From: Methylothermaceae bacteria B42
GTDB lineage: Bacteria; Pseudomonadota; Gammaproteobacteria; Methylococcales; Methylothermaceae
Length of the DNA: 64,000 nucleotides
Assembly (NCBI GenBank): GCA_001566965.1
Contig: LSNW01000032.1
Location: forward strand, 372,001-436,000
Direction of reading: 5' to 3'
The position numbers and the translations under genes are program-made. Shown here one piece after another: positions 44,261-53,977 of this stretch. How positions within the stretch are numbered: the stretch's first letter is position 1; each line of letters begins with the position of its first letter. The notes under the pieces were generated by a model. It made no database searches, was not told the origin of the DNA, and worked only from the letters and a program-made list of their open reading frames with translations.

Positions 44261-45073
44261 CTATTTGTCTTTATCCTTAATAGCATCCGGATAAAACAGC
44301 TGCTCCCCATGGATTTTAAATTCCGCAATCATTTTTTGTCCTATAGGGCCGGTCAGAAATGTGAGGTAGTGGTGGGCGGCATCATAGGCGATATTGGGGC
44401 AATACTGGGGATTCACGGCGATAATGTGGTAAGGGTTGTGTAATTGAGGATCCCCTTCGAACAGCAAGGCAAGGTCAAGTTTATTTTTCATTGCCAGCCA
44501 GGTGCCCCGGTCGGTAAGAATATAGGCTTGTTTGTTGTCGGCAAACTGGAGCGCCGCCCCCATGCCTTGGCCGATGGCGTAATACCAGTTTCCCTCAGGA
44601 ATGATTCCGGCCTGTTTCCAGATTTGCTTTTCTTTTTTGTGGGTTCCGGAATCGTCCCCGCGGGAAACAAAAGGCGCTTGATTTTGGGCAATTTTCTGTA
44701 AAGCTTTAACGGCAGTTTTAGCTCTACGGATATTCGCTGGATCTTCTCCAGGGCCTGCGATAATAAAATCATTATGCATCACCGCCATCCGGTCTACGCC
44801 GTAACCTGTTTTGACAAACCGCTCTTCGGCTTCCGGCGCATGGACCAATACCGCATCCACGTCACAATTCTCCCCCAGTTTTAGCGCCTTGCCGGTACCC
44901 ATCGCGATCACATCCACTGAAATGCCTGTCTTTTGGGTAAATTCTGGATTGATCACTGACAACAATCCGGAATTGTCAGTGCTGGTCGTGGTTGCCAATC
45001 GCAAGCGTTGCCCGGTCAATGCCGGCTGGAAAAACAGTAAGAGCATGATGACAAAGAAAATTTTACGCCACAT
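44261..45073 (-). CDS. tupA: TupA-like tungstate ABC transporter substrate-binding protein
   Basis: A 270-residue periplasmic binding protein. After a signal peptide (FFVIMLLLFFQPALTG), LRLATTTSTDNSGLL carries the TTTS oxyanion-binding motif typical of TupA, and SRGDDSGTHKKEKQIW and EGNWYYAIGQGMGAALQFA are conserved regions. It would bind tungstate, possibly molybdate, for Mo/W enzymes. No tupB or tupC permease/ATPase gene is next to it, so either they lie elsewhere or the protein works with another importer. Confidence 0.87.
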   Translation of the reverse strand: MWRKIFFVIMLLLFFQPALTGQRLRLATTTSTDNSGLLSVINPEFTQKTGISVDVIAMGTGKALKLGENCDVDAVLVHAPEAEERFVKTGYGVDRMAVMHNDFIIAGPGEDPANIRRAKTAVKALQKIAQNQAPFVSRGDDSGTHKKEKQIWKQAGIIPEGNWYYAIGQGMGAALQFADNKQAYILTDRGTWLAMKNKLDLALLFEGDPQLHNPYHIIAVNPQYCPNIAYDAAHHYLTFLTGPIGQKMIAEFKIHGEQLFYPDAIKDKDK

Positions 45074-45174
45074 CTTTTTTGAACTTTATCTCCAATGAAA
45101 TATTAATTCAGACACGGAACTTTTTATGAAATTCTGAATCTCACCTTAACAAATGGCAAAGAGGAGGAGTCGCC

Positions 45175-45378
45175 ATGGCTTATGCCAAGCCATTTTTGGC
45201 CCATGATCCTGTTTTCCAGACAAGTTCCAGGTTTGATTCAGATTCGGAAGAAATCGAGGCGGACCTGAGAGAAAGGCGGAAACCGGCTTGTTTCATGACA
45301 GAACAACGCTATTTTTGTACTCGCCGGTGTATTTTTACCAAAGAGTGTAAAAAGCTGAAAGCTGTCTGGTTACGCTAA
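45175..45378 (+). CDS. Small Cys-containing protein (67 aa)
   Basis: ATG 45175 is preceded by a very strong site (GAGGAGGAG, 5 bp spacer) and the gene is followed by a perfect terminator, so it is a stand-alone expressed unit. The N-terminal half is acidic (DSDSEEIEADLRERR). The C-terminal part holds four Cys (CFMTEQRYFC, TRRC, FTKEC) and ends KKLKAVWLR, which could bind a metal or iron-sulfur cluster. I have seen similar small proteins in gammaproteobacteria but know no function. Confidence 0.78.
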   Translation: MAYAKPFLAHDPVFQTSSRFDSDSEEIEADLRERRKPACFMTEQRYFCTRRCIFTKECKKLKAVWLR

Positions 45379-45389
45379 GAATTTATTTT

Positions 45390-45424
45390 GAGCGTTTTGG
45401 TCAGTCGACCAAAACGCTCTTTTT
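45390..45424 (+). terminator. Intrinsic terminator after the small Cys protein
   Basis: A 13-bp perfect stem (GAGCGTTTTGGTC and complement) with a 4-nt loop is followed by TTTTT. It lies 11 bp past the small gene's stop and touches the 3' end of the convergent peptidase gene. Confidence 0.9.
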
Positions 45425-46302
45425 CATTGAATGTGTTGAATACAGCTTTGCAGATCCCCGCTTTTCACCCCCACTGTAAATGCTTCCACCCGTTGCCTGG
45501 CGCTGCCGTGGGTAAAGGCATCGGGCACCACGTAACCCTGGGACTGCTTCTGCAGCACATCATCGCCAATGGCACTGGCCGCATTCAGTGCTTCTTCAAT
45601 ATCTCCCGGCTCTAGTATATTAAATTGTTGTTGGGCGTGGTTTGTCCACACCCCGGAATAACAGTCCGCCATTAATTCCACCTTGACTTGTAAAGCATTG
45701 GCCTGCGCCCGGCCCCGTACCCGCTGTTGGGCATGTCTGACTTTTTGCAAAATCCCTTGCAGATTTTGCACATGATGGCCTACTTCATGGGCCAAGACAT
45801 AGGCCTGGGCAAAATCTCCGGTCACGCCGTGGCGGCGCTTGAGCTGCTCAAAGAATCCCAGATCCACATAGATTTTCTGGTCCATGGGACAATAAAAAGG
45901 CCCCGCTTGAGCGCTGGCGTAGCCACAGCCACTCATGACAGTGCCGCGGTATAAAACCAACACCGGCGGGGTATAGCGCAGGCCGTATTTAGGCAGAAGT
46001 TCACCCCATACCGCTTCGGTATCGGCCAAAACGGTTTTGATGAACTGGACCTGTTCCTCTTCTTTCTTCGGATCCATAACCGTGGACGAACCGCCGCCCA
46101 ACATGGACATTGGATTGAATCCACTGAAATACAGCAAGCCCCCCACCAACAATATGGCCCAGCCAATCTTGGTGCCCAGCAAGGGCTTGATCATGGGATA
46201 CAGGAACATGATGGTTCTCAGGGAAGGCATTCGCCGCCGTCCCGCACTGGTATACCGACGGTCTTCCACGTTACTGCTTTGCCGTCTGTTACGCCATCTC
46301 AT
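45424..46302 (-). CDS. YpfJ-type neutral zinc metallopeptidase
   Basis: A 292-residue inner-membrane protein with a cytoplasmic Arg-rich N-terminus (MRWRNRRQSSNVEDRR, typical of the family), one transmembrane helix (IGWAILLVGGLLYFSG), and a periplasmic domain with the zinc site HEVGHHVQNLQGI and a downstream ELMADCYSG with the third ligand. GCGYASAQAGPFYCPMDQKIY is also conserved. Physiological substrates are not known. Confidence 0.9.
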   Translation of the reverse strand: MRWRNRRQSSNVEDRRYTSAGRRRMPSLRTIMFLYPMIKPLLGTKIGWAILLVGGLLYFSGFNPMSMLGGGSSTVMDPKKEEEQVQFIKTVLADTEAVWGELLPKYGLRYTPPVLVLYRGTVMSGCGYASAQAGPFYCPMDQKIYVDLGFFEQLKRRHGVTGDFAQAYVLAHEVGHHVQNLQGILQKVRHAQQRVRGRAQANALQVKVELMADCYSGVWTNHAQQQFNILEPGDIEEALNAASAIGDDVLQKQSQGYVVPDAFTHGSARQRVEAFTVGVKSGDLQSCIQHIQ

Positions 46303-46354
46303 AAGCTTTCCTTCATAAAATTACGGCCTTGAATAAAACCCACAGGCCTGTATG

Positions 46355-48847
<2,493 letters not shown>

Positions 48848-48909
48848 TTAGAATGCTAAGAGTTTATTAACTAATCTGATTTTAAACGACAACAGGGGGA
48901 GCGGTCATC

Positions 48910-49686
48910 ATGCGCAGGGTCATCTTTAATCAAAAAGGCGGCGTGGGCAAATCCACCATCACCTGCAACCTGGCGGCCATCAGTGCCCAAGAGGGCAAAA
49001 GCACGCTGGTGGTGGATCTGGATATCCAGGGTAACACTACTCATTACCTGATGGGGCATGCCATTGACGATCCAGAGCAAACTTTGGCGAGGTTTTTCCG
49101 GGAGACGGTGAGCCTGAATCCGTTCGGTAAAAACCAAAAAGCCTCGGCCCGGGACTTGATTCAAAACACACCCTACGACAATCTTTATATATTGGCCTCC
49201 CACCCGGAAATGGAAGCGCTGCAAAGCCGGCTGGAATCCCGTTACAAGATCTACAAATTACGGGAAGCGCTGGAACAGCTCAACGATTTCGAATATATCT
49301 ATATCGACACGCCGCCAATTCTTAATTTCTTCAGCCGCTCGGCTTTGATTGCGGCGGAAAAGTGCTTGATTCCGTTTGATTGTGACGCTTTTTCCCGCGA
49401 TGCGCTGTATAAATTGCTGGAAGCCATTACGGAAGTCAAAATGGATCATAACCCGCACTTGGAAGTGGAAGGCGTGGTAGTCAACCAATTTCAGGGACGC
49501 GCCAAACTGCCGCAAATGCTGGTGGAAGAGCTTTCCAAGGAAGGTCATCCGGTCCTTTCCACGCGGATTTCTCCTTCCGTCAAGGTGCGTGAATCCCACA
49601 GCGAATCCAAACCGTTGATTCACTATGCCCCTGACCATAAGCTGACCGAGGAATTCAAAACCCTTTACCGGGAGTTACACCATTGA
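48910..49686 (+). CDS. ParA/MinD-family ATPase
   Basis: A 258-residue P-loop ATPase with deviant Walker A KGGVGKST (start of the protein), Walker A' VVDLDIQGN and Walker B YIDTPP. It resembles ParA proteins that position cargo rather than plasmids, and no parB or parS is visible. The stop overlaps the start of an ABC transporter binding protein, so the four genes to 52285 form one operon. Why an ABC importer should have a ParA partner is not known. Confidence 0.85.
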   Translation: MRRVIFNQKGGVGKSTITCNLAAISAQEGKSTLVVDLDIQGNTTHYLMGHAIDDPEQTLARFFRETVSLNPFGKNQKASARDLIQNTPYDNLYILASHPEMEALQSRLESRYKIYKLREALEQLNDFEYIYIDTPPILNFFSRSALIAAEKCLIPFDCDAFSRDALYKLLEAITEVKMDHNPHLEVEGVVVNQFQGRAKLPQMLVEELSKEGHPVLSTRISPSVKVRESHSESKPLIHYAPDHKLTEEFKTLYRELHH

Positions 49687-50672
49687 TTCAATCAAGACTT
49701 CTGTTATGGGGATTGTTGTTATTTGCAGGCGGGTTGCCCGCATTATCCCATTCCGCCCCCCGCACCCTGACCGTCGGCGCTCTGGCCTACGGTACGGTCA
49801 ACTGGGAATTGACCGTCATTGAACGGGAAGGATTCGACCGCCGCCACGGTTTCAAAATGACCCTCCGCAAACTGGCCAGCCCCCAGGCCGGAAAGATCGC
49901 CTTGCAGTCCAAGGCCGCGGATTTGATTGTCACCGACTGGATCTGGGTGGCTCAGCAACGCAGCAAAGGCGAGGACTTCACCTCAGTCCCCTACTCTCTG
50001 ACTCACGGCGCTTTGGTTGTCCCGCCCCAATCCAATATCAGCAGCGTGAAAGATCTGGCGGGGAAGCGGATTGGCATTGCCGGCGGCGCCCTGGATAAAA
50101 ATTGGCTGCTGCTCCAGGCCTTGGCCAGGAAACAATACAATCTGGATTTAGCCAGAACGGCCGAGCCTGTGTATGGCGCCCCGCCGCTGCTCAACCAGCA
50201 ATTACTTCAGGGACGCCTGGATGCGGTTTTAAATTACTGGCACTATGCCACCCGTCTGGAAGCCCAAGGTTATAGACAACTGCTAAACGGACGGGATATT
50301 CTCAAAGGGCTGGACTTGACGCCGCCGGTTCCCACCTTGGGCTATGTTTTCCGGGAACGCTGGGCCCAGGGCAATCAAGATATGCTCAATGCCTTTATCC
50401 GGGCCGCCTACCAGGCCAAGGATGCTATCTGTTCTGGTGACCGGGTTTGGGCTTATGTCGCCCCCTTGACCGGCAGCAAGGACACAAGGCTGCAGAACCT
50501 ATTGCGGCAACGGTATTGTGAAGGACGCTTGCGCAGCTGGGGACAGGACGAAATGAAGACCGCCAAAAAACTCTACCGGATTCTGCGTGAACTGGGCGGG
50601 GAGAAATTGACAGGACCGTCCCCCGAGTTGCCCCGGGGAACATTCTGGTTCCAATTTCAACTACCTCGCTAA
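49683..50672 (+). CDS. ABC transporter substrate-binding protein, NitT/TauT type
   Basis: A 329-residue periplasmic binding protein with a signal peptide (LLLWGLLLFAGGLPALSHSA). SPQAGKIALQSKAADLIVTDWIWVAQQ and VKDLAGKRIGIAGGALDKNWLLLQA are typical of the nitrate/sulfonate/taurine family. The start is a TTG at 49683, overlapping the ParA stop, with GGGAG upstream; no better start precedes the signal peptide. The substrate cannot be told from sequence. Confidence 0.82.
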   Translation: MIQSRLLLWGLLLFAGGLPALSHSAPRTLTVGALAYGTVNWELTVIEREGFDRRHGFKMTLRKLASPQAGKIALQSKAADLIVTDWIWVAQQRSKGEDFTSVPYSLTHGALVVPPQSNISSVKDLAGKRIGIAGGALDKNWLLLQALARKQYNLDLARTAEPVYGAPPLLNQQLLQGRLDAVLNYWHYATRLEAQGYRQLLNGRDILKGLDLTPPVPTLGYVFRERWAQGNQDMLNAFIRAAYQAKDAICSGDRVWAYVAPLTGSKDTRLQNLLRQRYCEGRLRSWGQDEMKTAKKLYRILRELGGEKLTGPSPELPRGTFWFQFQLPR

Positions 50673-50713
50673 TTGCCAAAACCTGCCCGGAATTGTTTCA
50701 CTCAATGAATTAA

Positions 50714-51451
50714 ATGACTCGACTGATTCCCGCCGCTTCGCTGCTGGCCTTGCTGGCAGCGTGGCAATGGCTGGCCTGGCAGTTCGATTCCCGCCTGCTT
50801 CCCCCGCCTGCTGAAGTTGCCCTCACCTTGATTCAACACCTGAAAACAGGCGAGCTTCCCTATCATCTCGGTATCACTTTGAGCCGATTGGGGTTGAGTT
50901 TTCTATTGGCTATGCTGCTGGGATGCGCCCTGGGGATCTTGTTGGGACGACACCCGGCGCTGGATCGTTTTTTTGACAGTTGGTTGACATTATTTCTCAA
51001 CATCCCGGCCCTGGTTACCATTATTCTTTGCTACGTCTGGTTTGGACTCACTGAAACCGCGGCAATTTTAGCGGTGGTCGTGAACAAAGTGCCTAACGTG
51101 ACCGTCATATTGCGGGAAGGCACCCGGCAGATAGATAGAAACCTGCTGGAAATGGCCCAATGTTACCGGTTTGGGCGCTGGAAGACCCTACGCCATGTGA
51201 TTTGGCCGCAACTTTATCCTTTTGTTATGACAGCGGCGCGGACCGGGCTGGCGCTGATCTGGAAAATCATTCTGGTGGTGGAACTACTCGGGCGCAGTAA
51301 CGGGATGGGTTATCAACTGCATCTTTTTTTCCAGATGTTTGATGTGGCGGCCATCCTCGCCTACACCCTGGCGTTTGTGGTAGTCATCCAGCTTCTGGAA
51401 TGGGGCCTTCTTCAACCATTGGACCGTTATGCCCAACGCTGGCGCCGATGA
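50714..51451 (+). CDS. ABC transporter permease, NitT/TauT type
   Basis: A 245-residue inner-membrane protein with six predicted helices. The EAA loop, which contacts the ATPase, is NLLEMAQCYRFGRWKTLRHVIWPQLYP. It follows the binding protein by 41 bp; a 102-bp gap with no credible gene leads to the ATPase gene. Confidence 0.86.
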   Translation: MTRLIPAASLLALLAAWQWLAWQFDSRLLPPPAEVALTLIQHLKTGELPYHLGITLSRLGLSFLLAMLLGCALGILLGRHPALDRFFDSWLTLFLNIPALVTIILCYVWFGLTETAAILAVVVNKVPNVTVILREGTRQIDRNLLEMAQCYRFGRWKTLRHVIWPQLYPFVMTAARTGLALIWKIILVVELLGRSNGMGYQLHLFFQMFDVAAILAYTLAFVVVIQLLEWGLLQPLDRYAQRWRR

Positions 51452-51553
51452 ACCCACAACCACATCATTCAATCTCGCAAGGCATTGATACCGGGGCAGG
51501 CTGTCTGATTCGAAAGCCTCACCGGCTCCCATAGATAACGGAGCGCTGCACCG

Positions 51554-52285
51554 ATGAATCAGATCCACATTCACATTGAGCGGAAGGTCTATCCTGACCG
51601 GGGAAACAACCCACCCCATACGGCGATTGAGAATCTCAGCCTTAGCTTGAATGAACACGAATTCGTTTGTTTGGTGGGGCCTTCTGGTTGCGGCAAAACT
51701 ACTTTGCTGAATATCATTGCCGGCCTCGATCCGGAGTTTGCCGGCAGCATTGAATTTCCTTTGCAGAGGACTCCCCATCTGGGCTATGTCTTCCAGGAGC
51801 CGCGCTTGTTGCCGTGGCGCACGGTCAGGGAGAATCTCACCCTGGCGCTGCCTAAAAAACAGGATCCGGCCATTATTGATGAGTTACTGGCAATCACAGG
51901 CTTGTCCAAATTTCAGCACGTCTATCCCCAGCGTTTGTCCTTGGGGATGAGCCGTCGGGTGGCCCTGGCGAGGGCGTTCACCGTCGCCCCGGATCTGTTA
52001 TTAATGGACGAGCCGTTCGTTTCCCTGGATGCCCCCACCGCGCAATCCATGCGGGAATTGTTAATCCGGCTCTGGTCGGAGCGTCCCCACACCGTATTGT
52101 TTGTCACCCACGATTTGCGGGAAGCCATTGCCTTTGCCGACCGCTTGGTATTTCTCACTCCGCCCCCTGCCACCATTCAATCGGAACTCGAAATCCCCCT
52201 GCCCCGGATTCAGCGGACAGAAACAGTCATAGAAGACCTGCGCCGCAAACTGTTACCAAGGCATTGCCCGGCCGGGACAAAATAA
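51554..52285 (+). CDS. ABC transporter ATPase, NitT/TauT type, with altered signature motif
   Basis: A 243-residue ATPase. Walker A GPSGCGKTT, Q-loop VFQEPRLLPW, Walker B LLLMDEP and the switch His (FVTHDL) are intact. The signature, normally LSGGQ, reads LSLGMSRRVALARA, an unusual change that may alter ATP hydrolysis. It pairs with the permease upstream. Repeat element B begins 5 bp after the stop. Confidence 0.87.
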   Translation: MNQIHIHIERKVYPDRGNNPPHTAIENLSLSLNEHEFVCLVGPSGCGKTTLLNIIAGLDPEFAGSIEFPLQRTPHLGYVFQEPRLLPWRTVRENLTLALPKKQDPAIIDELLAITGLSKFQHVYPQRLSLGMSRRVALARAFTVAPDLLLMDEPFVSLDAPTAQSMRELLIRLWSERPHTVLFVTHDLREAIAFADRLVFLTPPPATIQSELEIPLPRIQRTETVIEDLRRKLLPRHCPAGTK

Positions 52286-52290
52286 TCCCA

Positions 52291-52466
52291 CCTAAATTTT
52301 GCAAGTGATTCGAGCACCGAGGGTTTCAAGCAAGGCTTTAGGCAAGGCGGCAAGCCAATTTTCGCACAGGAGTAGCAGCGCTACTTCGAGCATAAAATTG
52401 GCGCGGCCAACGCAGCATAAAGCCCTGATTTGGCAGCCGAATGCCGAAACACTTGCAGAATTTAGG
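52291..52466 (+). repeat. 176-bp inverted-repeat element, copy B
   Basis: Same ends (CCTAAATTTTGCAAGTG / CACTTGCAGAATTTAGG) and length as copy A, with about ten base differences. It contains nested inverted repeats (GGCTTTA/TAAAGCC, GCCAATTTT/AAAATTGGC, GTAG-CAGCG-CTAC). Like copy A it begins right behind a stop codon and points the same way as the upstream gene. The open frame through it is regarded as spurious. Confidence 0.85.
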
Positions 52467-52480
52467 CCCCACCTCTTTGT

Positions 52481-52511
52481 GGCAAATGCCTCAAAAACGG
52501 GGCAATTGCCC
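52481..52511. promoter_or_regulatory. Tandem dyads, candidate upstream activator sites for sigma-54 promoter
   Basis: GGCAAATGCC (52481-52490) and GGCAATTGCC (52501-52510, extended to GGGCAATTGCCC) have centres exactly 20 bp apart, about two helical turns. They lie 80-110 bp upstream of the -24 element at 52590, the usual place for enhancer-binding protein sites. The cognate regulator is unknown; the sequence is not an NtrC or NorR consensus. Confidence 0.6.
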
Positions 52512-52589
52512 TATTTGTGTCTTCATCACACGCCGCTTTGCGCGCATAAAATAAATCTATCTTGTTGAATTAAAAGAATTTACTAAAAA

Positions 52590-52605
52590 TGGCACGGTGA
52601 CTGCA
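52590..52605 (+). promoter_or_regulatory. Sigma-54 (RpoN) promoter
   Basis: TGGCACG-GTGA-CTGCA matches the -24/-12 consensus TGGCACG-N4-TTGCA at all but one fixed base, with the invariant GG (52591-52592) and GC (52603-52604) exactly 12 bp apart. Transcription would begin near 52616. Confidence 0.75.
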
Positions 52606-52615
52606 CTATATAAAT

Positions 52616-52730
52616 TGCATAACCTCTTCAACCTGTTAACCGGCGCCTTTATCTTTCGCGCACTCCTCCTCTCAAGTGGAAGTCGGAAGTTTAAGGCAAA
52701 TCCACCTTATCAAAGGCGCCGGTCTTTTTT
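52616..52730 (+). ncRNA. Candidate sigma-54-dependent small RNA
   Basis: About 115 nt from the predicted start to the end of a T-run. A 12-bp perfect stem (ACCGGCGCCTTT at 52639-52650 with its complement at 52712-52723) followed by CTTTTTTT closes the molecule and serves as terminator. Within it, AAGTGGA (52674-52680) can pair with TCCACcTT (52701-52708). Between the two stems is an unpaired C/U-rich run, CTCCTCCTCTC (52663-52673), complementary to Shine-Dalgarno sequences. No open reading frame of note is present. It is convergent with the gene ending at 52730. I recognise no known RNA family. Confidence 0.6.
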
Positions 52731-53818
52731 TAGGCCTCCCGATAAACCCGTTTAACCCAACGCGACAAAACCGGCACGCCAATAAAAAGGTACGGGTAAT
52801 AACTGATGGTCCGCCAAAACAGCGCCATCGGCAACACCAGCCCAAGCGGTGCCATATCAGAAAACATCAGGGTAAATCCGGCTTCTGCCACGCCGGAACT
52901 GCCAGGAGTTGGCGAAATTACCATAATAATGAACAAAGCAGCCTGGCGGGCAATGGCCAGCGCATGTTCATACAGCCCCATTGGCAACCTGGAAAACGCC
53001 GCCAAAATACAATTCAAAACCATATAGCGGGCAAACCAAGCAACTGCGGTTATCCCCCAAAGCTTCCACCAGAAATTTTTGGGCTTATCCCTAAGTTCCA
53101 CTGATGTAATCAACAAATCCCGCGCGGTGCGTAGTCCCCAACGCCGCCAACGCTTGAAAATTCGAAACATAAACAGAATTCTCAGTAAGCGGTTCATCAC
53201 CTTGGGCCACACAAACAAGCTGGCGCCCAAAAACAGCACATAGACAAAAATAGCGCCGTAAGCCAACCAGAAAATGGTCATCAGACCTAGTGAGATAAGA
53301 TCGGAGTGCATATCCGCCAAACCGGCAAAAACCGCTTCTTTGCCGACTATCCACAACCCCAAAGGAAGCATGGTCAAATAGAAGATTTCATCTAAAAGAA
53401 CCGTGGTAAAAACGATAGCCGTGCTTCGGCCCACGGTCAGTTTTTCTTTGATCAACATAAAAACCGCCACTGCCGCCCCACCCATCACTGAAGGCGACAC
53501 CGCGGCGAAAAAGTCCCAGAGCAAAATCACCTCGATAACCGAGCGCCAAGGCAAATGTCCATCCGTGAGAATCCGCAGTTGAACCATATAGGCAAAATCC
53601 CGCAGCACCACCATCATCACAGCCAGTGCCAGCCAAAACCAAGTTTTCCCCTGCCATTGGAGTTGCTGGAGCGCGGTTTTGAAATCAACGCCATGGGTAG
53701 TCACATCCTGATAAATCAGGTAAGCAACCAGCAACAAGCCAATCAATATGGGCAGAAGAATCCGGCGGGAATTAAACTGATACGGAATTTCATGACGGCT
53801 ATCCGAAGCCAAGCGCAT
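52730..53818 (-). CDS. UPF0104/lysylphosphatidylglycerol synthase TM-region-like membrane protein
   Basis: A 362-residue protein with about eight hydrophobic helices and the family motif VISPTPGSSGVAEAGFTLMF near the C-terminus. FFAAVSPSVMGGAAVAVFML is the matching N-terminal element. It lacks the soluble synthase domain of MprF, so it is probably a lipid flippase-like or unknown membrane transporter. It ends inside the terminator of the candidate small RNA. Confidence 0.83.
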   Translation of the reverse strand: MRLASDSRHEIPYQFNSRRILLPILIGLLLVAYLIYQDVTTHGVDFKTALQQLQWQGKTWFWLALAVMMVVLRDFAYMVQLRILTDGHLPWRSVIEVILLWDFFAAVSPSVMGGAAVAVFMLIKEKLTVGRSTAIVFTTVLLDEIFYLTMLPLGLWIVGKEAVFAGLADMHSDLISLGLMTIFWLAYGAIFVYVLFLGASLFVWPKVMNRLLRILFMFRIFKRWRRWGLRTARDLLITSVELRDKPKNFWWKLWGITAVAWFARYMVLNCILAAFSRLPMGLYEHALAIARQAALFIIMVISPTPGSSGVAEAGFTLMFSDMAPLGLVLPMALFWRTISYYPYLFIGVPVLSRWVKRVYREA

Positions 53819-53977
53819 TTAAAGCCTCCTTCATGAATGAATATTGAATCTTTGATGGCCACCAGATGAATAAAATCCCGCCATTCTCGTTTAGTGTCTT
53901 CGGCAGAAATCAATCCCGTCAAATTATAAAGATTGCTGGCGCTGTAAGAATTGTGAAAGGTTTGGTGAAGCCAGGAA

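Noticed and set aside
44041-44328. 95-codon frame upstream of DUF2802
   Set aside because: Poor composition; the overlapping 57-codon frame has a better start, direct coupling and family-like composition.
51448-51534. 28-codon frame between ABC permease and ATPase genes
   Set aside because: Overlaps the permease stop (ATGA), but it is too short and has no recognisable feature.
52299-52568. Open frame of about 89 codons through repeat copy B and beyond
   Set aside because: It crosses the element end and the tandem activator dyads; there is no ribosome site and the second half shares nothing with copy A.
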